Of a stretch of DNA of 64,000 bases, positions 33,926-41,783 are shown piece by piece. A program made the position numbers and the translations under genes. How positions within the stretch are numbered: the first letter of the stretch is position 1; each line of letters begins with the position of its first letter. This DNA is from CAYYWP01 sp050176585 (GTDB taxonomy: Bacteria; Desulfobacterota; Binatia; HRBIN30; CADEER01), in the NCBI GenBank assembly GCA_050176585.1, contig JBFXHX010000021.1:4130-68129 (forward strand), given 5' to 3'. The notes under the pieces were generated by a model. The model searched no databases, was not told where the DNA came from, and worked only from the letters and a program-made list of their open reading frames with translations.

Positions 33926-35035
33926 ATGGGTCTCATGATGGCGCGTATGGGGAGGAGCGTTGTTCAGTCTGTCCTCATGCTCGCCGTCCTGCTGAGCGCG
34001 GGCGAAGGGTGGGCCGTTCAAGTGGCATTGCCCGACGCAACGGTGGCCATGGGAATGTCCACGGATGTTCCTGTGACGATTGCGGACAGCAACGGCGTCC
34101 TGAGCGTGGCTTTGTCTTTCACGTACACCGCCGCGATAGCGACCGCCACGCAGGTGTCGGGTACACCCGCGACGAGCGGGTGCACGATTCAGCCGAGCCT
34201 CACACCGAGTATGGTCACCATTGTGGCCGCTTGTCCGAACGGGATCGGAGTTTGCAGCAACAACCCAAACCAAGGCTGCAATCCGAGCGCGCCGAACTGT
34301 GGCTCGGGTAACACGTGCACCACCGGCAACCTGCAGCTATTCAACGTCACGTTTTCGGGCGATTCGCCGGGGATGACGCCTCTGATGTTCGCCGCCACTC
34401 AGACGATTCCCAACGGCTGCCAGCTGAACGAGGGCACGCCGTCATGTGAACCCGACAACGGTTCACTTACGGTAACTGGCGAGGGGCCAACTGCCACCGC
34501 GACATCGACCTCCGTGGCGACCAGCACAGCCACGAGCACGGCGATCGCCACCAGCACCGCGACTAGCACAGCCGTGGCCACGGCTACCAACACCTCGACG
34601 GCGATCAGCACCCCGTCGAGCACGGCCACGCCGGTGGTGACGAGTACGGCGACGCTGACCAACACTATCGGCCCGTCACCCACCCTCACCAACACCGCAC
34701 CCCCCACCAGCACGAGTACGCCTATCAATACCGCAACCACGACGCAGACGAGCACGGTGACAGGCACGGTCACCAATACGCCGCTGGCCACGAACACCGT
34801 GACAAATACGGCCGTAAACACCCCGACCGGCACGCCACAAAACACTGGAACGGCGACGATCACCCGGACACCGACCGCGACCCGCACGGTAACCAATACC
34901 CGTGAGGCGACCTCCACGCGTCCGGCTATTCCGGTCGTGCCCTCGCCGATGAGCCCCGGTGGCGCGGCAATGATCATCGCACTCGGCGGCGGATTGTTCT
35001 GGGCGCTGCGCCGCATGGCGCGAATCGGCGCGTAA
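33926..35035 (+). CDS. Cohesin-like domain protein with Thr-rich stalk and IPVVPSP tail
   Basis: A 369-residue protein. The start ATG at 33926 follows GGAGGG with a six-base spacer. Signal peptide about 1-30 (ends GEGWA). Residues about 31-190 form a beta-sandwich domain with VQVALPDATVAMG, VPVTIADSNGVLSVALSFTY and QLFNVTFSGDSPG. This order (hydrophobic strand, VPVTI, a lxlxY strand, then a G-rich return strand) is what cohesin and related CBM-fold domains show. A Cys-rich insertion (VCSNNPNQGCNPS) interrupts it. A Thr/Ala/Ser-Pro stalk follows (about 190-330), then RPAIPVVPSPMSPGG, a hydrophobic helix and FWALRRMARIGA. The tail matches that of the genes at 26714 and 28313. Domain assignment by eye; moderate certainty. 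Confidence 0.82.
   Translation: MGLMMARMGRSVVQSVLMLAVLLSAGEGWAVQVALPDATVAMGMSTDVPVTIADSNGVLSVALSFTYTAAIATATQVSGTPATSGCTIQPSLTPSMVTIVAACPNGIGVCSNNPNQGCNPSAPNCGSGNTCTTGNLQLFNVTFSGDSPGMTPLMFAATQTIPNGCQLNEGTPSCEPDNGSLTVTGEGPTATATSTSVATSTATSTAIATSTATSTAVATATNTSTAISTPSSTATPVVTSTATLTNTIGPSPTLTNTAPPTSTSTPINTATTTQTSTVTGTVTNTPLATNTVTNTAVNTPTGTPQNTGTATITRTPTATRTVTNTREATSTRPAIPVVPSPMSPGGAAMIIALGGGLFWALRRMARIGA
34495..34905 (+). repeat. Degenerate Thr-rich repeat coding the stalk of the cohesin-like protein
   Basis: About 400 bases of imperfect ACC/ACG/AGC-rich triplet repeats (units such as TSTATSTA and TNTPTNT-like variants). More decayed than the NTPT arrays at 26.8 and 28.5 kb. Confidence 0.75.
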
Positions 35036-35068
35036 CTACAGACCGAACGCGGAAAACCTCTAGCCGTG

Positions 35069-35100
35069 CATGCCCCGATGAGCTACACCGTCGGGGCATG
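35069..35100 (+). terminator. 10-bp hairpin between the two cohesin-like genes
   Basis: CATGCCCCGA and TCGGGGCATG pair perfectly with a 12-base loop, 33 bases after the stop at 35035. The right arm ends in the ATG at 35098, the first possible start of the next gene. It may be a terminator, a translational lock, or both. Confidence 0.5.
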
Positions 35101-35670
35101 GAAATACGCTATGCCATGCGGGCAAGAGGTAATTCGGATACTGTTCGCAGCGCGCGGCGCCATCCCGCCGCGCGCTGGCAATTCAGCGCAGTCGCAAAAG
35201 CCACGACCAGGATGCTCGCCGCCTCGGTGTTGATGGCGGCCGGTGCGGCCTCGGGCGTGGAACTGCGGCTCCCAGAGAACGCGGCAATCGACGCGGTCGA
35301 CGGCACCACCGTGGTGCCTATCACGATTGCGGACACGGCAGGTGTCCAAGGCATCGCGATCTCGCTGACCTACGCTGGCGACATCGCTACCGCGACGCAG
35401 GTCGTGAGCTCGCCGGTGGCGTCGAAATGCACCGTCATGCCCGGCCTGGCGACGCCGGGTATGATCACGATCGTTGCCGCCTGTCCGGGCGGTCTTGCAG
35501 AGGGCACCGACGTCCCCCTGTTCCAAGTGAAGTTCAAAGGAAACCGAGGCGGCGTCACGCCGCTGTCGTTCAGCGCCGCACCAAACATTCCGAACGGGTG
35601 CCTCCTCAATGAAGGCGCACCGACCTGCGAGCCCCACGGCGGACAGCTCACCGTCCGCGGCGGAGCGTAA
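35098..35670 (+). CDS. Short cohesin-like domain protein without stalk or anchor
   Basis: A 190-residue paralogue of the preceding gene. Shared segments include VPITIADTAGVQGIAISLTY, IATATQV, ITIVAACPGG, NGCLLNEGAPTCEP and GGQLTV. It ends right after the beta-sandwich, so it lacks the stalk and the IPVVPSP tail and should be released or held by partners. The signal region is MLAASVLMAAGAASG at about 39-53, so the frame before it is long for a signal peptide. ATG 35116 or 35212 may be the real start; 35098 lies within a hairpin arm. Confidence 0.72.
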   Translation: MEIRYAMRARGNSDTVRSARRHPAARWQFSAVAKATTRMLAASVLMAAGAASGVELRLPENAAIDAVDGTTVVPITIADTAGVQGIAISLTYAGDIATATQVVSSPVASKCTVMPGLATPGMITIVAACPGGLAEGTDVPLFQVKFKGNRGGVTPLSFSAAPNIPNGCLLNEGAPTCEPHGGQLTVRGGA

Positions 35671-35977
35671 TTCGCTCCGGACCTGCTCTACATCGACGTC
35701 GACTTGCAACGGTACCGCGGTGGCGGTAACCCGCCGAGCGTGACTCCGCGCGGCGATCAAACCCCTCGCGCGCGGCTGAGCTGAGCCGCGCCCCTTTATC
35801 GCAACCGGCGGCGGGTGCACGCCACCCGCGCCGGTCTGCGTCAGCCCGCGTAGCGGGATCTCACACGGGCCCCTTCTTCCGGCGTCGCGGCACCGATGGC
35901 CCATTCGGCGCGGTCCGCTGCGCGTGGCGGCCCGAACCGTCTGGCTGCTCCCCCTGCGATCCGCTACACCTCGGCAC
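35671..35977. other. Intergenic region before the aminopeptidase gene
   Basis: No gene seen. It contains the hairpin at 35770-35791. An open frame from 35924 runs into the aminopeptidase gene, but its first 18 codons lack family similarity. Confidence 0.5.
35770..35791 (+). terminator. 8-bp hairpin after the short cohesin-like gene
   Basis: GCGCGGCT and AGCCGCGC with a six-base loop, followed by CCCTTTAT. It lies 100 bases past the stop at 35670. A plausible weak terminator. Confidence 0.45.
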
Positions 35978-38533
35978 ATGAGCGATCGCGATTTCCGCCT
36001 CCCGCGCCATGTCAGGCCGCGGCGCTATGCGCTGCGCATCGACGTCGACCTCGACGCCTGGCGCTTTCGCGGCAGCGAGGAGATCGAGCTGCACCTCGAC
36101 GCCCCTTCCGAGGCGATTGTTCTGCACGCGTGCGAGCTCGATATCTCGTCCGTGCGCGCCGAGCTCCCCGAAGGCACTCAGCTGATCGGCAGCGCGAGCT
36201 TCAACCCCGTCGCCGAGACCGCCACGCTGAGCTTCGGCCGCGAGCTGCCCGCCGGGCCGATGCGGCTCTCGCTCGACTTCAGCGGCACGATTCTCGCGCG
36301 TTTGCGGGGGTTTTACCGCTCGCAGAAGGACGGCCTGCGGTACGCCGCGACACAGTTCGAAGCCGCCGATGCTCGCCGCGCCTTCCCCTGCTTCGATGAG
36401 CCGGAGTTCAAGGCTCGTTTCGCGGTCACATTGATCGTCCCCGCTTCCGCCGTGGCGGTCGCCAACGGTGCTGTCGTACGCGAGATCGACCTCGGCGATG
36501 GGCACAAAGAGGTGCAATTCGCGGAAACGCCGCCGATCTCGTCGTATCTGGTCGCCTACACGGTCGGCCCGTACGAGGCCACCCCGGTCACTCACACCGC
36601 CACCGGCTGGCCTGTGCGCGTCTTTCTGCCTCGCGGGATGGCGGACAAGGGCCTGTACGCGCGCGACGCCCACGCCCGCTCGCTCGAGTATCTGGAGGAC
36701 TACACCGCGATCCCGTATCCGTACGTAAAGGTCGACGCCATCGGCGTGCCGGACTTCGAGGCGGGCGCGATGGAGAATCCCGGCGCCATCACCTACCGCC
36801 TGACCGCGATCGCCGCCGACGCGGCGCGCGCCTCCACACCAGCGCTGAAGGGCATCTTCTACACGGCCGCCCACGAGCTCACCCACATGTGGTGGGGAGA
36901 CCTGGTCACCATGGCGTGGTGGGACGACCTCTGGCTCAACGAGTCGTTTGCCACCTTCATCGGCTACAAAGTGGTCGCCGATCTCATGCCGGAATGGGGA
37001 ATGTGGCGCGACTTCGTGGCCACGCTGGCGCGCCCGTTCAATCTCGATGCGCTCGCCTCCACACATCCGGTCTCCTTCGAGGTGAAGAACGCGAAGCAGG
37101 CGACCGAGCGCTTCGACGTGATCACCTACTGGAAGGGCGCGGGCGTGGTGCGCATGCTCGAGGGCTTCATCGGGGCCGAGGCATTCCGGACCGGCGTGCG
37201 CGCTTACCTCGACCGCTACCGCGAGGCGAACGCCACCGCGGACGATTTCTGGCGCGAGCTCAGCACCGCGTCGGGCCGCGACATCGCGAACATCGCCAAC
37301 ACCTGGATCAAGCAGGCCGGCCACCCGTTGCTGTCGTTCGACACGCGCGGCGACGAGTTGCTCATCCGCCAGCGGCGCTTCTTCGCGGACCCCGAATCCC
37401 TGCCCGACGCTGACGGCGCGCTGTGGCCCACCCCGGTCGTGATCAAGTACGGTACGGGTTCGACAATCGATCAGCTGGTTGTGGTCATCGACCGCGCCGA
37501 GCAGCGCGTCGCCCTCCCCGGCGCCGAGTGGTTCTACCCGAACGGCGACGGTGCCGGCTTTTTCCGCTTCGCACTGGACGACGACGCCTTCGCCCGCCTG
37601 GTGCCGGAGGTTCAGCGCGCGCTCAACGCACCCGAGCGCCTCGCGTTGATCGGGAACCAATGGGCACTGGCGAAGAGTTGCAAGATCGATCTGGGGCAGT
37701 TCGTCGACATGCTCGGCGGCTTTCGGAACGAGACCGATCGGGCTGCCCTGTCCGCCATCACCGAGCGCCTGTACTGGGTGGGAACGCATCTGGTCGACGA
37801 CCCAGACCGCCCGCTCTTCGAGCGATTCACCGGCGCGTTCTTCAGTCCACACGTCGCCGCGCTCGGGTGGGATCCGAAGCCCGGCGAGAGCGCCGACGAC
37901 CGATTGCGACGCGCTACCGCGATCGCGGCGCTCGGCGAGCTGGCAGAGGACCTCACCGTGATCGCCGAGGCCCGCCGGCGCCTGGAAGGCTATTTCACCG
38001 ACCCGTCGACCCTCGACCCGAACCTCGCCTCCGCGGTCGTCAACATCGCGGCGCGGCGCGGCGACGCCACCCTCTACCAGCGATACCTGGAGCGCAAGCG
38101 CGCCGCCGCCACCGACCCCGAAGAAGAACAGCGCTTTCTATTCGGCCTCACCTCCTTCGAAGACGCCGCGCTGATCAGGCGGACCCTGGACCTCACCCTC
38201 ACCGAAGAGGTGCGGCCCCAAGACCGGCCGCACCTCTATGCCCGGCTGCTCGGCTCGCGCGCCGCGCGTTTGTCCACCTGGGCCTTCATGCGCTCGCGTT
38301 GGGAGGAGATCACCTCACGGCTCGATCCCATGCTGCAGCAGAACATCATCCGCGCGCTTGCCCAGCTGACCCCCGAGCCCGCTGCGAGCGAGGTTCGCGC
38401 GTTTCTGCCCGCGCGTGCCACTGACGAGACTCGGGAGACGATCGCGCAGACGCTCGAGCAGCTCACAATCGACGCCGCCGTGTGCAAGCGCCTCACGCCA
38501 GTGGCGGGCGCCGCGCTCGCGCGAGCTCGCTGA
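35978..38533 (+). CDS. M1-family zinc aminopeptidase
   Basis: Removes N-terminal residues from peptides; a cytoplasmic gluzincin of 851 residues with no signal peptide. The M1 N-terminal beta domain occupies about 1-190. The substrate-binding motif GAMENPGAITYR and the zinc motif HELTHMWWGD, with the downstream Glu in WLNESFATF, are intact, and the transition-state Tyr is plausible in DVITYWKGAG. The C-terminal ERAP-like helical domain runs from about 490 to the end. The ATG at 35978 gives MSDRDFRLPRHVRP, the usual start of this family. Its end is followed five bases later by orn on the same strand. Confidence 0.95.
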   Translation: MSDRDFRLPRHVRPRRYALRIDVDLDAWRFRGSEEIELHLDAPSEAIVLHACELDISSVRAELPEGTQLIGSASFNPVAETATLSFGRELPAGPMRLSLDFSGTILARLRGFYRSQKDGLRYAATQFEAADARRAFPCFDEPEFKARFAVTLIVPASAVAVANGAVVREIDLGDGHKEVQFAETPPISSYLVAYTVGPYEATPVTHTATGWPVRVFLPRGMADKGLYARDAHARSLEYLEDYTAIPYPYVKVDAIGVPDFEAGAMENPGAITYRLTAIAADAARASTPALKGIFYTAAHELTHMWWGDLVTMAWWDDLWLNESFATFIGYKVVADLMPEWGMWRDFVATLARPFNLDALASTHPVSFEVKNAKQATERFDVITYWKGAGVVRMLEGFIGAEAFRTGVRAYLDRYREANATADDFWRELSTASGRDIANIANTWIKQAGHPLLSFDTRGDELLIRQRRFFADPESLPDADGALWPTPVVIKYGTGSTIDQLVVVIDRAEQRVALPGAEWFYPNGDGAGFFRFALDDDAFARLVPEVQRALNAPERLALIGNQWALAKSCKIDLGQFVDMLGGFRNETDRAALSAITERLYWVGTHLVDDPDRPLFERFTGAFFSPHVAALGWDPKPGESADDRLRRATAIAALGELAEDLTVIAEARRRLEGYFTDPSTLDPNLASAVVNIAARRGDATLYQRYLERKRAAATDPEEEQRFLFGLTSFEDAALIRRTLDLTLTEEVRPQDRPHLYARLLGSRAARLSTWAFMRSRWEEITSRLDPMLQQNIIRALAQLTPEPAASEVRAFLPARATDETRETIAQTLEQLTIDAAVCKRLTPVAGAALARAR

Positions 38534-38538
38534 GCGAC

Positions 38539-39078
38539 ATGCAACGCGACGATCACCTGGTGTGGATGGACCTCGAGATGTCCGGCCTCGACCCCGACCG
38601 AGATACCATTCTAGAGATCGCCACCCTGATCACCGACGGCGATCTCCGGGTCGTCGCCGAGGGCCCGGTCCTGGCAGTACATCAATCGGACGCGGTGCTC
38701 GACTCGATGGACGAGTGGAATCGCGAGCACCATGGCGCCTCCGGCCTGACCGCGCGCGTCCGCAGCTCGGCGCTGTCGGTGGCGGAGGCCGAGCGCCAAA
38801 CGCTCGCGTTCGTTCAGCAGTACTGCCCGAAGCGGACTTCTCCGCTGTGCGGCAACTCCATCCACCAGGATCGCCGCTTTCTCGCCCGCTACATGCCGCA
38901 ACTGGAAGCGTACCTCCACTACCGCAACATCGACGTGAGCACCCTGAAGGAGCTCGTGCGGCGCTGGTATCCGGGCGGTCCCGCAGCGCCGGAGAAAAAA
39001 CACGCGCATCTGGCGCTCGACGACATCCGCGAATCGATCGACGAGCTGCGCTTCTATCGCGCGCATGTCTTCCGGTAA
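38539..39078 (+). CDS. orn: Oligoribonuclease
   Basis: A 3'-5' exoribonuclease that degrades two- to five-nucleotide RNAs and pGpG to mononucleotides. The 179-residue DnaQ-fold (DEDDh) protein shows exonuclease I as VWMDLEMSGLD (Asp and Glu), exonuclease II near GNSIHQDRRFLARYMP, and exonuclease III as HLALDDIRESI. Start ATG at 38539, five bases after the aminopeptidase stop, so the two genes form an operon that completes peptide and RNA turnover. Confidence 0.96.
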   Translation: MQRDDHLVWMDLEMSGLDPDRDTILEIATLITDGDLRVVAEGPVLAVHQSDAVLDSMDEWNREHHGASGLTARVRSSALSVAEAERQTLAFVQQYCPKRTSPLCGNSIHQDRRFLARYMPQLEAYLHYRNIDVSTLKELVRRWYPGGPAAPEKKHAHLALDDIRESIDELRFYRAHVFR

Positions 39079-39132
39079 GCGCGCGCCGCAAGTTGATTCG
39101 CGCCTGCCCGTGCTCTACCGTGCCGGCGCGCG

Positions 39133-39765
39133 ATGATCCGACCGGTTCGCCTCGCGGTGCTCGTGTCCGGTAGCGGCACGACCCTGCAGAACTTGCTCGA
39201 CCGCGTTGCCGCCGGCGCCTTGAGCGCCGATGTCGCTGTCGTCGTCTCCTCGCGCCCCGACGTGCTGGCCATCCAGCGAGCGCGCCGGGCGGGCATTCCC
39301 GCTACCGTCGTCGCTCGCAAGGATCATCCAGATGCGACCGCGTTCAACGACGCGCTCCACGCCGCGCTCGAACCGTACGACGTCGAATTGGTGGTGCTCG
39401 CCGGCTTCTTGTCGCTCTTTCAACCGCGCGCGCGATACGCCGGGCGCGTCATAAACGTCCATCCCGCGCTGATCCCCGCCTTCTGCGGCCAGGGCTTTTA
39501 CGGGCACAAGGTGCACGACGCCGTGCTCGCGTCCGGCGTCAAGGTGACGGGGTGCACCGTGCACTTCGCCGATGACGCATACGATCACGGTCCGATCATC
39601 CTGCAGGGCTGCGTGCCCGTGATGGACGACGACACCGCCGAAACGCTGGCGGCCCGGGTGGCCGCGCTCGAACGGGAACTCTATCCGCAGGCGATTCAGC
39701 TGTTCGCGGAAGGACGCCTGCAGGTACACGGCGGTCGCGTGCGCGTGTTGCCTTCAGCTCAGTAG
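39133..39765 (+). CDS. purN: Phosphoribosylglycinamide formyltransferase
   Basis: Transfers a formyl group from 10-formyl-THF to GAR in purine synthesis; 210 residues. The phosphate-binding motif VLVSGSGTTLQNLL, the catalytic Asn-His in INVHPALIPAF, and the Asp in VTGCTVHFADDAYDHGPII are all present. It follows orn by 54 bases on the same strand and converges with infC. No purM lies next to it, although purM-purN pairing is common. Confidence 0.96.
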   Translation: MIRPVRLAVLVSGSGTTLQNLLDRVAAGALSADVAVVVSSRPDVLAIQRARRAGIPATVVARKDHPDATAFNDALHAALEPYDVELVVLAGFLSLFQPRARYAGRVINVHPALIPAFCGQGFYGHKVHDAVLASGVKVTGCTVHFADDAYDHGPIILQGCVPVMDDDTAETLAARVAALERELYPQAIQLFAEGRLQVHGGRVRVLPSAQ

Positions 39766-39838
39766 TGGCACTAGCTGCTGCCACGCGCCGCGTGGCGCTA
39801 TGGCGCGACGGTGAGCCCGCGCACCATGCAGGACGACT

Positions 39839-40507
39839 CTACGCCTGGGGCCCGGCCTCGACCTTGGAATCGGCAGCGCTTTCGGTCGGAGGCGGAGGGG
39901 ATGAAGCGCCAGTCGCGGGCTTCCCGGCTGCCGCCGCCGGCGTTTTCTGAGCGGGCTTTTTGCGCGAGGGCGCGAGCACGATTCCCATCATGCGCCCTTC
40001 CATCCGCGGATCCCCTTCTGCGATCGCCACGTCTTTCAGCGCTTCACACACGCCCAGAAGCTTCTCACGGCCCAAATTCTGGTACGCCATCTCGCGCCCG
40101 CGAAACCGCAGCAGGAACTTGACCCGGTCCCCCTCATCGAGGAATTGCCGCGCCTTGGCGATCTGGCGGTCGATGTCCCCGTGGTCGGTCCGATAGCCGA
40201 GGCGTAGCTCTTTGACCTGCGTGACGGTCGCCTTCTTCTTCGCCTCGGATTCTTTCTTGTGCTGCTGGTACTTGAACTTGCCGTAATCGAGAATGCGGCA
40301 CACCGGCGGCTGAGCCTTGGGCGCGATCTCGACGAGATCGAGGGCCGCCTGCTCGGCGAGGCGTAACGCCTCATCGATCGGGACGATGCCGATCTGTTCG
40401 CCGTTTGTGCCGATCAGCCGCACCTGCGGGGTGCGGATTCTACGATTGATACGATGGGTTTCCTCGGGCGGGGGAACGAAACGTGGGCCACGACCGCGAT
40501 ACGCCAA
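39839..40507 (-). CDS. infC: Translation initiation factor IF-3
   Basis: Prevents premature 50S joining and checks start-codon pairing on the 30S subunit. The 222-residue product has the N-domain (RINRRIRTPQVRLIGTNGE), the linker and C-domain (KELRLGYRTDHGD, KVKFLLRFRGRE-type residues) and an extra Ala/Pro/Ser-rich tail of about 45 residues. No ATG is available; the start is TTG at 40507, four bases after AGGAGG. Non-AUG starts (AUU in Escherichia coli) are a known feature of infC and underlie its autoregulation. Unusually, no rpmI-rplT pair follows: the neighbour is convergent purN. Confidence 0.96.
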   Translation of the reverse strand: MAYRGRGPRFVPPPEETHRINRRIRTPQVRLIGTNGEQIGIVPIDEALRLAEQAALDLVEIAPKAQPPVCRILDYGKFKYQQHKKESEAKKKATVTQVKELRLGYRTDHGDIDRQIAKARQFLDEGDRVKFLLRFRGREMAYQNLGREKLLGVCEALKDVAIAEGDPRMEGRMMGIVLAPSRKKPAQKTPAAAAGKPATGASSPPPPTESAADSKVEAGPQA

Positions 40508-41073
40508 ATGACCTCCTCTTCTGCTTCGACGTGGAGAGCCTACACCGCTGCCGGTTGACGGGTCAATTAGAGTACGCTGTGACCTGCAGGACCCGAGGAA
40601 CGCTCCGAGGGTCGGCGGCGCGGTAACCAGCGGCTCCTGCCGAGCCCCCTTGACAGGGGTTGGAACGCGCGACTCACTCGCGATCTCTCGCTCTCGTACT
40701 GCTGCGGGCCAGGGAGCAAACCACGTCGCTGCCAGGTATACGAGTTTTCCATTGCAGCGACTAGTCGAGCAAGTCGCGAACCAGGGACTGCTTCCAGCCG
40801 CTCGGCCTCTGGGCTCGAAGCCGCGCAGATTTCCGGCAGGGCGACTGTAGCTATTCCAGTCTCCGGCCCGCGCGGCAGGAGGTATTCCAAGGTGGCACGC
40901 TCTCCATGGCCGGACCGCGTAATATCTGCACGGCGGTACCGAAGCGGCAAATCTCGACGCCCGTTCAGCGTTCGCGTCGACGGCTCGGCTCGCCGGAACG
41001 GACTTTGCGTGGAGCTGTCCTCCAGACGTTCGCGGTTGCCGCAGGCAATCGGGACAGCGAAGGGAAGACCATC
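40508..41073. other. Intergenic region between infC and the outlying cohesin-like gene
   Basis: No frame with coding character. On the minus strand an imperfect hairpin (GACCC and GGGTC arms, 40590-40613) lies in the possible infC leader, and TTGACC near 40558 could be a -35. The plus-strand frame open from 40906 is Arg-rich before 41074 and not counted as coding. Confidence 0.45.
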
Positions 41074-41712
41074 ATGAACCCAGACGTCAGAGCCACACGA
41101 GCGCTTAAGAGCTTGATCCTCGGGGCAGCGACATTGCTCACGGCGCTGACTCCTTCAGCGCGCGCAGCCGTGCTCCGCGTTCCCGACATCGCCATAGGTT
41201 TAGACACTCCGAACGCCGTCGTAGCGATCTCGATCGACGATGCATCCGGGGTGGAGGAAGTCGATCTCGTCGTCGGTTACGACCCGCTGCTTCTGTCAGT
41301 CTCGACCCCGGTGCTTTCGACCGACCTGTCGTCCGGCTGCATCGTCGCATCCAACTACGACACTCCGGGCATCGTGTACGTCAGCGTCGCATGCCCGGAG
41401 CCCATGAGCGGCAGCGGCGCGCTGGTCTCCGTACCCGTACAGCCGCTCAAAGCCGGTACCGGTACGTTGGACGTGCGTTGCGAGCTCAACGGCCTGTCGC
41501 TCCCGTGCGACGTGGGTATGGGGTCGGTCACGATCGAAAACGAGCCCCGGCCAGCCAAGTTCGACATGAACGTCGGCGAAGCACACCGCGCCCCGGTGGA
41601 GTCGGCCCGCCGGATTTTCGGCGCGCCGCGCAGCCCTGAGCCGGCGCGAGATCGCCGCGCGCTGTGGGTCCGAAGGGTTTCGCTGGAGCTTGGACGGCCG
41701 ATGGAGCTGTAA
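41074..41712 (+). CDS. Secreted cohesin-like domain protein (outlying copy)
   Basis: A 212-residue protein. Signal peptide about 1-31 (ends SARA), then a domain with AVLRVPDIAIGL, VVAISIDDASGVEEVDLVVG and YDPLLLSVSTPVLS, the closest match to a textbook cohesin strand pattern in the window (VPV-type strand, yDPxLL). The end of the domain is GSVTIENEP. The last about 55 residues are Arg/Pro-rich and do not look like a stalk or anchor, so the true end may be degraded or novel. Start ATG at 41074, after AGGGAAG. It sits 5.4 kb from the other cohesin-like genes, between infC and a DUF748 gene. Confidence 0.72.
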   Translation: MNPDVRATRALKSLILGAATLLTALTPSARAAVLRVPDIAIGLDTPNAVVAISIDDASGVEEVDLVVGYDPLLLSVSTPVLSTDLSSGCIVASNYDTPGIVYVSVACPEPMSGSGALVSVPVQPLKAGTGTLDVRCELNGLSLPCDVGMGSVTIENEPRPAKFDMNVGEAHRAPVESARRIFGAPRSPEPARDRRALWVRRVSLELGRPMEL

Positions 41713-41783
41713 CTCTGACAGGCGCTTCAGCTCGTCGCGGCACCGACGCTCGCCCGGGGGAGAGCTGTCGAGCGGCGCGCTGA

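Noticed and set aside
33854..34273. Minus-strand frame antisense to the cohesin-like gene start
   Set aside because: The plus-strand gene has an ideal Shine-Dalgarno site and signal peptide; the antisense has neither.
40567..40950. Minus-strand 127-codon frame between infC and the cohesin-like gene
   Set aside because: Composition Arg/Pro/Ser-rich without recognisable features; no supporting start signal.
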